A stretch of 37,596 bases of DNA from Rhizobium pisi (GCF_003938655.1 NZ_RJJT01000038.1:1-37596); one strand, 5' to 3'; positions 17,166 to 26,037 are shown, numbered from the stretch's first letter. Numbers and translations are program-made. Notes: generated by a model from the sequence alone, not told the origin.

Positions 17166-19118
17166 TCAGACCCGAAGCTCAGGTTGATCTACGAAAAGCT
17201 CCAAAGCCATTGGGTTCGCCAGCGAATCGAGGTTACGGACCGGCCGGCCATGCACGACATCCCGCACCGCAAGCTCAACGACCTTTCCAGTGTTGGTCAC
17301 CGGAATATCATCGACTGCAATGATCTTGGCAGGCACATGGCGCGGCGAAGCGCCCGTTCTGATTTGCTGGCGAATCATCTGTTTCAGGTCCTCATCCAGC
17401 ACGGTGCCACAACTGAGCTTTACGAACAGCACAACGCGTACATCATTGTCCCACTCCTGGCCGATGCACACGGCGCCCGAGATGCCAGGGATGCGTTCCA
17501 ACTGGTTGTAAATTTCCGCAGTGCCGAGGCGAACACCGCCTGGATTAAGTGTGGCGTCGGATCGGCCATGAATAACGATACCGCCGTGCTCCGTCCACTC
17601 CGCGAAATCTCCATGGCACCAGCAGTTTTCGAAGCGCTCGAAGTAAGCAGCGCGGAAGCGTGATCCGTCCGGATCATTCCAAAAGCCAATGGGCATCGAC
17701 GGGAACGATCTCGTGCAGACAAGTTCACCCTTGCCCTCGCGGATCGGAAGTCCCGTTTCGTCGAACACCGCGACCGCCATGCCTAGACCCGGGCCCTGAA
17801 TTTCACCCGACCAGACGGGCAAAGTCGGGTTCCCTAGCACGAAGCACGATACGATATCGGTTCCGCCGGACATGGACGCGAGATGCACCGACGGATTAAT
17901 GTCGCGGTAAACGTAATCGAAGCTTGCAGGCGACAGCGGGGAACCGGTGGATAGCAACGCCTTCAAGCTGGAGAGATCGTGTGTCTCTCGAGGTTTGACG
18001 CCCGCCCTCTCCAATGCGTCGAGGTATTTCGCCGAGGTCCCAAGGACTGTGACGCGTTCGGCCTCGGCATAGTCCCAAAGGACGTTCGACGTGGGTGCGA
18101 ATGGCGAGCCGTCATAAAGACAAAGCGTGGCGCCGCTTGCGAGGCCGGATACGAGCCAGTTCCACATCATCCAGCCGCAGGTCGTATAGTAAAAGACCCG
18201 GTCTCCGTCCACGATGTTACAATGGAGTCGATGTTCCTTTAGATGCTGTAGAAGCGTGCCGCCCGCAGAATGGACAATGCATTTGGGAACACCGGTTGTT
18301 CCCGATGAGAATAGGATCATCAGCGGGTGTCCGAACGCAAAAGGCTCGAACACAGGCTCACAGGCGGGATGATCCGCGATCACGGCGGCTAGAGTTGTGC
18401 CGTCCTTGAGCTCTGCAGCGACTGCCTCCGCATTACCGCAATAATCGACGATAATGAAGGGCACCCCAAGTCGGCCTTCGAGAGCCCTGACCTTTCCCGC
18501 CAGGTCGATCCGCTTGCCATTGTACCAATAGGCATCGCAGGTGATGAAAATTCTTGGCTCGATTTGACCAAAGCGGTCTACGACGCCCTGTTCGCCGAAG
18601 TCTGGGGAGCAGGAAGACCAGATCGCGCCGAGTGATGCCGCCGCTAGCATGCAGGCGACTGTTTCAGGAAGGTTCGGCAGCATTGCCGCGACACGATCGC
18701 CAGCGCGTACACCCATGGTCCGGAAAGCCTGCTGGAGCCGCGAGACTGCCGCATTGAGCTCGTCGAAACTCCAGCGTAGTTCTCTTTTGTCCTCTCCGCG
18801 AAATATCAGCGCGTCACCGTCACCGCGGTTTCGCAGCAGGTTCTCAGCAAAGTTTAACTTCGCTTGCGGAAAAAACCGATCCTCAAGAATATGCCCTGCA
18901 TCGAGGAGCGGGTGGTCCCCTTTGTCTCCTATTACGCCACAAAAATCCCATACAGCTGACCAGAAGGCGCCGCGATCGCGCACCGACCATGCGTGAAGGT
19001 CGTCGTGCGTTGGAAGGGCAATTCCAAACTGCTGCGAGCACCAGTCTTGGAACAGCGCCATCTGCGTCGGAACGGCGACCTCGTCCGGTATGAAATGCGG
19101 CTTGATCGTTCCATTCAT
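17166..19118 (-). CDS. aacS: Acetoacetyl-CoA synthetase
   Basis: 650 aa, the family's normal length. ATP-dependent ligase turning acetoacetate and CoA into acetoacetyl-CoA. Visible AMP-binding signatures: the P-loop LMILFSSGTTGVPKCIVH near 265; the YYTTCGWMMWNW segment typical of acetoacetyl-CoA rather than acetyl-CoA synthetases; the adenylation core HGDFAEWTEHGGIVIHGRSDATLNPGGVRLG near 510; and the C-terminal PVTNTGKVVELAVRD with the catalytic Lys. Start: ATG at 19118 with AAGGAG eight bases upstream; the frame upstream of it is not convincing. Last gene of the hmgA operon; acetoacetate is a direct product of FahA, so the pathway end is covered. Confidence 0.94.
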   Translation of the reverse strand: MNGTIKPHFIPDEVAVPTQMALFQDWCSQQFGIALPTHDDLHAWSVRDRGAFWSAVWDFCGVIGDKGDHPLLDAGHILEDRFFPQAKLNFAENLLRNRGDGDALIFRGEDKRELRWSFDELNAAVSRLQQAFRTMGVRAGDRVAAMLPNLPETVACMLAAASLGAIWSSCSPDFGEQGVVDRFGQIEPRIFITCDAYWYNGKRIDLAGKVRALEGRLGVPFIIVDYCGNAEAVAAELKDGTTLAAVIADHPACEPVFEPFAFGHPLMILFSSGTTGVPKCIVHSAGGTLLQHLKEHRLHCNIVDGDRVFYYTTCGWMMWNWLVSGLASGATLCLYDGSPFAPTSNVLWDYAEAERVTVLGTSAKYLDALERAGVKPRETHDLSSLKALLSTGSPLSPASFDYVYRDINPSVHLASMSGGTDIVSCFVLGNPTLPVWSGEIQGPGLGMAVAVFDETGLPIREGKGELVCTRSFPSMPIGFWNDPDGSRFRAAYFERFENCWCHGDFAEWTEHGGIVIHGRSDATLNPGGVRLGTAEIYNQLERIPGISGAVCIGQEWDNDVRVVLFVKLSCGTVLDEDLKQMIRQQIRTGASPRHVPAKIIAVDDIPVTNTGKVVELAVRDVVHGRPVRNLDSLANPMALELFVDQPELRV

Positions 19119-19230
19119 CAAGCAAACTCCTTTAATCGAGCATTGAAGACGGCTCGTCCGCTGACCATTGTCTCGCTGCGGCGTCTTAGAGCGCGACAGA
19201 GGTCCGATGCTGAAAGCGCCGCCGCTATGT

Positions 19231-19443
19231 TCAAACCGCGGAGCCAACCTCCGGCCCAATCCCCGAGCGTGCAAGCGCAAGGGCTTGCCCGATGGTTTCA
19301 TAGTCGCCTACTTGATTAAGAAGGATTAGGATGAGGCGTGCATTCAGGGCCTGGCTCTCTTCGTCAGTGAGCCCTTCGTGGGTCTTGATGAGCATGGCAT
19401 AGGTCTCGTCGGGCCGTGAAAAATTGGGTTTGGTCTCAAGCAT
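19231..19443 (-). CDS. DUF2783-family small protein
   Basis: 70 aa. The sequence ETYAMLIKTHEGLTDEESQALNARLILILLNQVGD matches my recollection of the DUF2783 family: short, predicted helical proteins usually found next to FAD aromatic hydroxylases in homogentisate-type clusters. No membrane segment, signal peptide or metal-binding motif is visible. Start: ATG at 19443, which overlaps the end of the hydroxylase gene by eight bases, with GGA eight bases upstream; an upstream in-frame start at 19500 would lie deep inside the hydroxylase. The 111-bp gap to aacS shows nothing recognisable. Role unknown; tight coupling suggests an accessory or partner protein for the hydroxylase. Confidence 0.82.
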   Translation of the reverse strand: MLETKPNFSRPDETYAMLIKTHEGLTDEESQALNARLILILLNQVGDYETIGQALALARSGIGPEVGSAV

Positions 19444-21070
19444 TCGTTTGATCCTTTGCAAGCGCGCGGGAAAGGGCGGCGGCGACGGCGTCGGCATCAA
19501 AGCTTACGAAGCGGGCGACCACGTGCTGATCAGGGCGAACGAGATAAACGGCGCTCGACGCCGCACCAAGATATCGCTCAGCAATCGCGCTACCCGGGGA
19601 CGCGGCAAGTGACAGCACTTTCACGGAGACACCGTGGGCCATAAAATTTTCCGGAACTGTTGCATTGAGCGAAAGTAGCGTGAAGTCCGAGCCTATCAAA
19701 CGCAGGAGCCATTCATCCCCCACGGGGGCGTCCGGACAGGCACTTCCAGGCCGCGAACGTGCTGGCATAAGGGCATTGTCGGGACCATTCAGCGGCGAGC
19801 CATCATAGGTACAAGGTAGGGACAGTCGCCCCGAATTCACAATGGTGCGTGCAAAAGGCACGGCCTCCGCCAAGGAGAGGACCGCGTTTCGGAACAGCTT
19901 GGAAACAGCCGATTTCGGCGTGATAAAATCAGTTGCCCGCGTCGAATTGGCGATATTCTCGTCAGCGCCGTATACGCGCTCCCAATCATAGCTGTCGAGC
20001 AGGGCCTCTCCGGCAGTGCCGTTTACGACCATGGCGAGCTTCCAGCCAAGATTGTCTGCGTCCTGAATGCCAGAATTGGCTCCACGCGCGCCAAAGGGTG
20101 ACACTTGGTGGGCAGCGTCGCCAGCAAATATAACCGGGCCGTGACGGAAACTGTCCATGCGCCGGCACTGGAAGGTGTAGATCGAGCACCAGTCTAGCTC
20201 GTATTCGACATCAGGGCCGAGCATTGCACTGACACGAGCCCGAATGGATTCGGGCTGCAATTCCTTCTGCCGGTCGATCTCCCAGCCTAGCTGAAAATCG
20301 ATCCGCCAGATGTCATCCGGCTGTTTGTGGAGCAGTGCGCTGTCGCCCGATTTGAAATGGGGCTCGAACCAGAACCACCGCTCGGTCGGAAAATCGGCCT
20401 TCATTTTTACATCGGCGATCAGGAAGTTGTCCTCGAAGACGCGTCCCTCGAAGCCGAGCCCGAGCATGGAGCGTATTGGCGACCGAGCGCCATCGCATGC
20501 GACTAGCCAGTCAGCCTCAATCTGGTAAGGACCATCCGGGGTCGAGACGTCGATGGTTACGAAACCCTCATTGCGTTCGACCGCCTCGATCCGGTTGCGC
20601 CCTCGAATCTCGATCGGTGCGCCTGCAGCCTGCGCCCGCACGATAGCCTCATGCAAAAAGCGCTCGAACCATGGTTGCTGCAGATTAATGAAGGCAGGTA
20701 ACGCATGACCTTCTTCCGGTAGTAGGTTGAAGGAATAGAGCTGGCGGTTATCGTGAAACACCTTACCGACATTCCATTGGACGCCTTTCGCAAGCATTGC
20801 CTCGCCTGCACCGAGACGATCACAGATTTCAAGTGTCCGCTTGGCAAAACAGATCGCGCGGCTGCCGAGTCCAACACCTTCCTGATCGTCCAAGACAACG
20901 ACTGGAACGCCGCGCTTACCGAGGTCAAGCGCGGTGGCAAGCCCGACGGGTCCACCGCCACCGACTACGACAGGACGCCGCACTGGTGAGCTTGCCGACT
21001 GATCGGCGCAACGAACATAGGGATATAGCCGGAAAGCTATCGGATAGCGATCCGTGACGAGATTTTCCAT
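19436..21070 (-). CDS. FAD-dependent aromatic hydroxylase (3-hydroxyphenylacetate 6-hydroxylase / MhpA-like)
   Basis: 544 aa, group A flavoprotein monooxygenase. Visible: dinucleotide-binding VVVGGGGPVGLATALDLGKRG (35-55), the DG motif VACDGARSPIRSMLG near 190, and the GD motif VIFAGDAAHQVSPFGARGANSGIQDADNLGWKL near 305-335. MhaA of Pseudomonas putida U, which makes homogentisate from 3-hydroxyphenylacetate, is of this type, and the surrounding hmgA-fahA-maiA set makes homogentisate the likely product. No 4-hydroxyphenylpyruvate dioxygenase is in the window, so this gene is the best candidate entry step. Start: ATG at 21070 with GGAGGGG close upstream. Exact ring substrate not provable from sequence. 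Confidence 0.85.
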   Translation of the reverse strand: MENLVTDRYPIAFRLYPYVRCADQSASSPVRRPVVVGGGGPVGLATALDLGKRGVPVVVLDDQEGVGLGSRAICFAKRTLEICDRLGAGEAMLAKGVQWNVGKVFHDNRQLYSFNLLPEEGHALPAFINLQQPWFERFLHEAIVRAQAAGAPIEIRGRNRIEAVERNEGFVTIDVSTPDGPYQIEADWLVACDGARSPIRSMLGLGFEGRVFEDNFLIADVKMKADFPTERWFWFEPHFKSGDSALLHKQPDDIWRIDFQLGWEIDRQKELQPESIRARVSAMLGPDVEYELDWCSIYTFQCRRMDSFRHGPVIFAGDAAHQVSPFGARGANSGIQDADNLGWKLAMVVNGTAGEALLDSYDWERVYGADENIANSTRATDFITPKSAVSKLFRNAVLSLAEAVPFARTIVNSGRLSLPCTYDGSPLNGPDNALMPARSRPGSACPDAPVGDEWLLRLIGSDFTLLSLNATVPENFMAHGVSVKVLSLAASPGSAIAERYLGAASSAVYLVRPDQHVVARFVSFDADAVAAALSRALAKDQTNA

Positions 21071-21092
21071 TGTCCCCTCCCTGGGAAGCGGG

Positions 21093-22043
21093 TCAGCCCT
21101 GGAGTTGTGCCCACATTTCAAGATCCCGCGCTGCTGTCCAGATGCGCGGATTGTCGATACCCCGCGCTTCGTCGTAAGCGCGCGCTACATTGAAAGGCAG
21201 GCAATGTTCGTAGATGGCGTAGTCTTTGAATTTCGGATCGCATTCGGCGCGAACAGCATCCCATGCCTCGCGTAGTGTACCGCCTCGCGCAGCAATGCGG
21301 GCCACGGGCCGATAGGTAGATTCGACAAAATCGCGGGTTCGGTCGAGAGCAGCGTTCACCGCGTCGCGACCGACAACCGCGTCACCACGACCGGGTGCAA
21401 TGGCTGCCAAATCGTAGGCCCGGATGGCTTCGAGCGTCCCGCCCCAATCGGCAAAATGACCGTCGCCGCAATAGCAGGCCGAATGCGCTTCGACAATGTC
21501 ACCCGTGAACATCACATTCTGGTCCGGCACATAGATGACGGCATCGCCTGCAGTATGGGCGCGGCCCACCTGCATAATGTCGACCCGGCGCTTGCCAAGA
21601 AAAACGGACATCCGCCCGTTGAAGGTCGTGGTCGGCCACGTCAAGCCAGGGATCGATTCGTGTCCCTGGAAGAGACGTGGGAAACGTTGGAACTCACTGT
21701 CCCAATCTTCCTGGCCACGTTCGACAACCATTTTGCGGGCCGCCTCGGACATGATGATCTGGCCAGCGTTGAAAGCGCTCGCCCCCAGCACCCGAACAGC
21801 GTGATAGTGCGTCAGTACCACGTGACTTATCGGCTTGTCGGTAACACCGCGAATGCAGTCGATAACTTTTTGCGCAAGACGCGGCGTAGCCTGGGCTTCG
21901 ACCACCATTACACTTTCATCGCCGATGATGACGCCAGAGTTGGGGTCACCTTCGGCCGTAAAGGCATAAAGCCCATCACCGATCTCGGTGAAGCTGATCG
22001 TCTTTTCGCTGAGGTCGCCTTGGGATGCAAAGGCTTTAGCCAT
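21093..22043 (-). CDS. Metallo-beta-lactamase-fold protein with divergent metal motif
   Basis: 316 aa. General MBL fold: VVEAQATPRLAQKVIDCI, then LTHYHAVRVLGASAF (75-90), a Gly/His segment VGRAHTAGDAVIYVPDQNVMFTGDIVEAHSACYCGDG near 165-200 and a C-terminal helical part. The canonical HxHxDH metal motif reads H79-Y-H81-A-V-R84, so the Asp and third His are absent; His168 and Asp in FTGD remain. I believe related proteins beside homogentisate clusters share this variant, but cannot confirm here. Start: ATG at 22043 with AAGGAAG upstream, 11 bp after fahA; the longer frame to 22226 runs inside fahA. A ring-fission or thioester/lactone hydrolase role is possible but unproven. Confidence 0.82.
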   Translation of the reverse strand: MAKAFASQGDLSEKTISFTEIGDGLYAFTAEGDPNSGVIIGDESVMVVEAQATPRLAQKVIDCIRGVTDKPISHVVLTHYHAVRVLGASAFNAGQIIMSEAARKMVVERGQEDWDSEFQRFPRLFQGHESIPGLTWPTTTFNGRMSVFLGKRRVDIMQVGRAHTAGDAVIYVPDQNVMFTGDIVEAHSACYCGDGHFADWGGTLEAIRAYDLAAIAPGRGDAVVGRDAVNAALDRTRDFVESTYRPVARIAARGGTLREAWDAVRAECDPKFKDYAIYEHCLPFNVARAYDEARGIDNPRIWTAARDLEMWAQLQG

Positions 22044-22054
22044 GATTTTCTTCC

Positions 22055-23317
22055 TTATCGAGCGTAGGGATCGGAAAGCGCAGGCAGGATGCGACCTGTA
22101 CAGTCGCCAAATCCAATCGTGTAACCGTCGCCCTTTGCGTGTCCGCGCAGGATGATCGTGTCGTGGTCGTGGAGGAAGCTGCGCGTCTCGCCGCCGTTCA
22201 GCACCAAGGGTTCCTTGCCGCCCCAACTGAGTTCGAGAAGCGAACCGCGGCTTTCCTTACTCGGGCCGGAAATCGTCCCTGAGCCGAGGAGATCGCCGCT
22301 TCGCATGGCGCAGCCCGATGTCGTGTGGTGTGCGAGCTGCTGGGCAGCCGAATAGTACATCTCGCGGTAATTGGTGCGAGAAATCACGGTTTCGCCGGCA
22401 GACTGAGGCGTCAGCGCGACCTCCAAGTCAATGTCGTAAAGCAACGGTTCTGCTTCCACGAGATATGGAAGCAACGGCACTTCGCGTGTAGGGGTCGAAA
22501 CCCGGAAGGGCTCCAATGCCGCCTTCATGACGATGAAGGGCGATATTGTGGTTGCTGTTGCCTTGGACTGGAACGGGCCGAGCGGCTGATACTCCCATGC
22601 CTGGATATCGCGGGCAGACCAGTCGTTCAGCAGCACGTAGCCAAAAATCATTGCATCAGCTTCGGCCACCGTCAGCGGTTGTCCATTTTCTGAAGGAGTG
22701 CCTATTATGGCTCCCATCTCCAACTCGATGTCGAATCTCTGCGAAGGCGCAAAGCGCGGTGCCTCGTCGTTTGGCCCTTTTATCTGCCCCCAAGGTCGAC
22801 GGACATCCGAGCCAGAAACAACCACGGATGAGGCGCGGCCATTATATCCGATAGGGATGTGTAGCCAGTTGGGCGGTAGTGCGTTCTCGGGTCCCCGAAA
22901 CATGGTCCCGACATTGAAGGCATGATGCCTTCCGGCGTAGAAGTCTGTGTATTCAGAAACTTCAAGTGGCATGACGAGCTTGGTACCGGCAAGCGGAACT
23001 AAATGCGGTTCGATAAGAATGCGTTCAGGCGCGCCGGTGGCGAGCAGCCTTTGTACCTGCGCGCGCAACGCCGCCCACACAGCTGGACCCGCTGCCATGA
23101 ACCGGTTCCAGTTCGGCCCATTCAACAGTGGGCCACCGTCGAGTACAATGTGTCCCGCGCTTTCAAGACTTGCGAGATTGAGGAGGTGATCCCCAATCGG
23201 CATTGCGCAGTGCCGCGTGTCGTCGCCTGTCGCAAAGACGCAGCAAGGCAGGTTATTAAGGGGGAAAGGGCAGTCGGAAAAATTGGCACTGTCCACCCAG
23301 CTCAGCAGTAATGGCAT
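22055..23317 (-). CDS. fahA: Fumarylacetoacetase
   Basis: 420 aa, standard length. Hydrolyses fumarylacetoacetate to fumarate and acetoacetate, the last step of the homogentisate pathway. Visible: N-terminal SWVDSANFSDCPFPLNNLPCCVF typical of the SH3-like domain; DFYAGRHHAFNVGTMFRG near 125, the metal/active-site Asp and His; PIGYNGRASSVVVSG; ELEMGAIIG with the metal-binding Glu pair; YVLLNDWSARDIQAWEY near 220 with the conserved Asp; and the C-terminal GSGTISGP. Start: ATG at 23317 with GGA eight bases upstream; a TTG at 23347 abutting the hmgA stop would add ten residues and is less likely. Second gene of the hmgA operon. Confidence 0.95.
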   Translation of the reverse strand: MPLLLSWVDSANFSDCPFPLNNLPCCVFATGDDTRHCAMPIGDHLLNLASLESAGHIVLDGGPLLNGPNWNRFMAAGPAVWAALRAQVQRLLATGAPERILIEPHLVPLAGTKLVMPLEVSEYTDFYAGRHHAFNVGTMFRGPENALPPNWLHIPIGYNGRASSVVVSGSDVRRPWGQIKGPNDEAPRFAPSQRFDIELEMGAIIGTPSENGQPLTVAEADAMIFGYVLLNDWSARDIQAWEYQPLGPFQSKATATTISPFIVMKAALEPFRVSTPTREVPLLPYLVEAEPLLYDIDLEVALTPQSAGETVISRTNYREMYYSAAQQLAHHTTSGCAMRSGDLLGSGTISGPSKESRGSLLELSWGGKEPLVLNGGETRSFLHDHDTIILRGHAKGDGYTIGFGDCTGRILPALSDPYAR

Positions 23318-23347
23318 GTAAAAATCCGTTGGTTGCAGCCGTGACAA

Positions 23348-24712
23348 TCAGTTTTTGATGCCGGGCGTGCCGTCGAACTTCTTTTCGAGGCTGTCCCAGC
23401 AATCAATGTAATCGTCTTGGAGAGGGGCACTGTGCGCAGCCCATTCGGTCAAGTGCTGGGGAAAGCGCGTCTCGAACATGAAGCTCATTGTTTCGGCCTG
23501 AAATTGCGGCACCATCGGCTCGTTAGAGCCGTGTTCGAAAGCGTTCCGGTCCGGCCCATGTGGCAGCATGCAATTGTGCAGGCTCATCCCGCCGGGTGCG
23601 AAACCTTGCGGCTTGGCATCGTAAACTCCGTAGATATTCCCCATCAGCTCCGACATGATGTTCTTGTGGTACCAAGGCGGGCGGAACGAATGCTCGGCCA
23701 CCATCCAGCGCTCTCGGAAAAGCACAAAATCAATATTTGCTGTGCCTTCCTGCCCGGATGGCGCCGTCAGAACCGTGAAGATAGACGGATCGGGGTGATC
23801 GAAGAGGATGGCGCCTACCGGTGAGTAGGTCCTGAGATCATATTTATACGGGCAATAGTTTCCATGCCACGCTACGACATCGAGCGGAGAATGGTCGATC
23901 CGGGTCTCATGGAACTGGCCGCACCACTTCAAAATAACACGGGAAGGCGCTTCCCGGTCCTCAAAGGCGGCGACGGGGCATTTAAAATCCCGTGGGTTGG
24001 CGAGGCAATTCGCGCCGATCGGGCCACGGTTAGGAAGATCGAACTTCTGGCCGTAATTCTCGCAAACGAAACCACGGCACGGCCCTTCAAGCACCTCAAC
24101 GCGATAGACAAGGCCGCGCGGGAGAATCGCGATTTCCTTCGGCTCGAGATCGATGATGCCAAGCTCGGTGGAAAATCGTAGACGTCCTTCCTGCGGCACC
24201 ACCAGCAGTTCACCGTCGGCGGAGTAAAAATATTCATCCGTCATCGATTCTGTCACGAGATAGACGTGGTTCGCCATCCCGGTCTGAGTATTGACATCAC
24301 CGGCCGTGGTGACCGTGCGCATTCCTGTCACCCATGTAAGCTTTTCCGTCGTATGAGGGATAGGATCCCAGCGGTACTGGCCAAGCGAAATGACGTCAGG
24401 CAGGATATGCGGCGCAGATTTCCAATGCGGCACATCGATCTTTGCGAACCGTCCGGCGTGTTTTACAGAGGGGCGGATGCGATAGCACCACGTCCGCTCG
24501 TTTTGACCGCGCGGCGCTGTAAAGGCGGTACCCGATAGCTGCTCGGCATAGAGGCCATACGCACACTTCTGGGGCGAATTCTGCCCCTGTGGCAAGGCGC
24601 CGGGTAAGGCCTCAGTTTCGAAATCATTACCGAAGCCGGGCATGTAACCTTCATGCGGGCGAGCATTTTTCAAGTCATGGGTGACAAGCTGTGAGGTGGC
24701 ATGCTGGTTCAT
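23348..24712 (-). CDS. hmgA: Homogentisate 1,2-dioxygenase
   Basis: 454 aa. Fe(II) ring-cleavage enzyme giving maleylacetoacetate. Visible: YMPGFGNDFETEALPGALP at the N-terminus, and the iron ligands His349 and Glu355 in RPPWYHKNIMSE and His385 in CMLPHGPD, which correspond to human His335, Glu341 and His371. Start choice: ATG at 24712 has GGAG six bases upstream and gives the normal family length; starts at 24736 and 24775 are possible, but the latter would place coding sequence over a perfect palindrome that looks like an operator. First gene of a six-gene operon, divergent from maiA. Confidence 0.96.
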   Translation of the reverse strand: MNQHATSQLVTHDLKNARPHEGYMPGFGNDFETEALPGALPQGQNSPQKCAYGLYAEQLSGTAFTAPRGQNERTWCYRIRPSVKHAGRFAKIDVPHWKSAPHILPDVISLGQYRWDPIPHTTEKLTWVTGMRTVTTAGDVNTQTGMANHVYLVTESMTDEYFYSADGELLVVPQEGRLRFSTELGIIDLEPKEIAILPRGLVYRVEVLEGPCRGFVCENYGQKFDLPNRGPIGANCLANPRDFKCPVAAFEDREAPSRVILKWCGQFHETRIDHSPLDVVAWHGNYCPYKYDLRTYSPVGAILFDHPDPSIFTVLTAPSGQEGTANIDFVLFRERWMVAEHSFRPPWYHKNIMSELMGNIYGVYDAKPQGFAPGGMSLHNCMLPHGPDRNAFEHGSNEPMVPQFQAETMSFMFETRFPQHLTEWAAHSAPLQDDYIDCWDSLEKKFDGTPGIKN

Positions 24713-24754
24713 CGTCAGCTCCGCATTGGCGTCCATCTTGGTCTGGCAAATTAG

Positions 24755-24783
24755 TTGCATCTGTAACTTTGTCAAGTTAGAGT
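24755..24783. promoter_or_regulatory. hmgA/maiA divergent promoter with palindromic operator
   Basis: The perfect palindrome TAACTT-TGTC-AAGTTA occupies 24764-24779. On the minus strand it contains TTGACA (24775 to 24770), a consensus -35 box for hmgA with TAATTT 16 bases further on. On the plus strand it lies between TTGCAT (24755-24760) and TAGAGT (24778-24783), a 17-base spacing towards maiA. One bound dimer could thus block both promoters. The MarR regulator two genes downstream of maiA is the obvious candidate; MarR operators are commonly 16-20 bp palindromes. Confidence 0.6.
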
Positions 24784-24809
24784 TTGACCGACGACAAAGG
24801 GATTTTGCG

Positions 24810-25445
24810 ATGCCGACGGAAACGATTTTGAATGATTACTGGCGTTCTTCCTCCGCCTATCGGGTGCGCATCGCGCTGAACCTGATCGGTGAAACCTACC
24901 GTGCCGATCCGATCGACTTGTTAAACGCCGAGCATCGCGAACCGGCTTATCTGATACGTAATCCGCAGGGGTTAGTCCCCACCCTGGAGATCGATGGGGT
25001 TGTTCTGACGCAGTCTCTGGCAATCCTTGAATATCTCGACGAAACCCGTCGCACGGGCTGGCTTCCAGAGAAGCCAATCGAAAAGGCACGCGTGCGTGCG
25101 CTTTCCTATGCGATTGCCATGGAAATCCATCCCGTCTGCAATCTGCGTGTCGCGCGCTATGCGACCTCGCTCAGCGGGACGAGCATGGAAGACTGGATGC
25201 AGCATTTCATATTGGGCGGGCTCAAGGATTTCGAGGCTATGCTCGAACTTGGCCCGAGTGGTCTTTATTGCCACGGAGACATGATCAGCCTCGCCGACAT
25301 TTGTCTCGTGCCACAGATCTATAATGCACGGCGCTGGGGCGTGGATCTTCATACCTTCCCCAAAACGATGGGAATCTCCGCCCGGTTAGAGGCGCTTGAT
25401 GCCTTCGCCGCTGCCCATCCCGATCGGGTGCGTCCGGCGGGGTGA
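24810..25445 (+). CDS. maiA: Maleylacetoacetate isomerase (zeta-class glutathione transferase)
   Basis: 211 aa. Glutathione-dependent cis-trans isomerase turning maleylacetoacetate into fumarylacetoacetate. Visible: the zeta-class active-site motif SSSAYRVRIALNL at 13-25, NPQGLVPTLEIDG near 51, LTQSLAILEYLDETR near 66-80 (glutathione-binding Ser), and the C-terminal SLADICLVPQIYNARRWGVDL signature. Start: ATG at 24810 with AAAGGGA upstream; the open frame further left runs through the promoter. It heads a two-gene plus-strand unit with the MarR regulator, divergent from hmgA-fahA, completing the homogentisate to fumarate plus acetoacetate route. Confidence 0.95.
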   Translation: MPTETILNDYWRSSSAYRVRIALNLIGETYRADPIDLLNAEHREPAYLIRNPQGLVPTLEIDGVVLTQSLAILEYLDETRRTGWLPEKPIEKARVRALSYAIAMEIHPVCNLRVARYATSLSGTSMEDWMQHFILGGLKDFEAMLELGPSGLYCHGDMISLADICLVPQIYNARRWGVDLHTFPKTMGISARLEALDAFAAAHPDRVRPAG

Positions 25446-25497
25446 CATCTGACGTCGCCTGTGGCAAAGGTTCCCTCCTATCATAAGGGACCAAAGC

Positions 25498-25956
25498 ATG
25501 GCGGAACAGGACGCGGCAGAACATAGCTCGGAACCCGAATTCGACCTCGAGCAGTTTCTACCCTATCTCCTTAACCAGGCAGCTGAAGCAACCTCGCGCG
25601 ATTTCGAGAGCGTCTACCGCGAAGTCTATGGCATGACGCGGGCGCAATGGCGGGTTATGGCAAATCTCGGCAAATTCGGCTCGATGACAGCACGCGACAT
25701 TTGTGCGATCTCCCATATTGACAAGACTAAGGTAAGCCGCGCGGTTACAGCGCTGGAAGCCACGCAAATGCTCGTCCGCAGTCCCAGCGAAGACGACCGC
25801 CGGGCTGAGTTTCTTTCGTTGACTGAGGGAGGGATGAATGCTTTCCGCGACCTCGGTCGGCAAGCGCGCAAATACGATGCCAAACTCAGGTCAGATCTTG
25901 GTGAGCGGGTCTCGGCTGATTTGAAACGCGTGCTGACCATATTAATGCGCCGGTAG
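25498..25956 (+). CDS. MarR-family transcriptional regulator
   Basis: 152 aa winged-helix protein. Visible: GMTRAQWRVMANLGKFGSMTARDICAISHIDKTKVSRAVTALEATQMLVRSPSEDDRR near 45-105, the MarR recognition helix and wing including the DDRR wing tip. Flanking helices would form the dimer interface. It starts at ATG 25498 with AAGGGA upstream, 52 bp after maiA on the same strand. MarR proteins in aromatic catabolism often bind pathway acids and repress nearby divergent promoters. The palindrome at 24764-24779 is its probable operator (inference). This differs from Pseudomonas putida, where hmgABC is controlled by the IclR-type HmgR. Confidence 0.93.
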   Translation: MAEQDAAEHSSEPEFDLEQFLPYLLNQAAEATSRDFESVYREVYGMTRAQWRVMANLGKFGSMTARDICAISHIDKTKVSRAVTALEATQMLVRSPSEDDRRAEFLSLTEGGMNAFRDLGRQARKYDAKLRSDLGERVSADLKRVLTILMRR

Positions 25957-26008
25957 TTATGCTCCTCCGCGTGGTCAATATATTCGAAAGCTCCAGCACG
26001 AAGTGCAC

Positions 26009-26037
26009 AAAAAAAGGCCCTGCGTTGCCGCGGGCCT
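26009..26037 (-). terminator. Rho-independent terminator of the permease gene
   Basis: On the minus strand AGGCCCGCG pairs with the facing CGC-GGGCCT arm (one bulged base, loop of four), followed by TTTTTTT (26015 to 26009). The hairpin lies about 60 bp after the permease stop. The plus-strand side has no T-run, so it ends permease transcripts in the convergent gap with the MarR gene. Confidence 0.75.

Noticed and set aside
24713..24775. Longer hmgA start giving 475 residues
   Set aside because: The extra codons cover the TTGACA box and a perfect palindrome; the start at 24712 has a good ribosome-binding site and normal family length.
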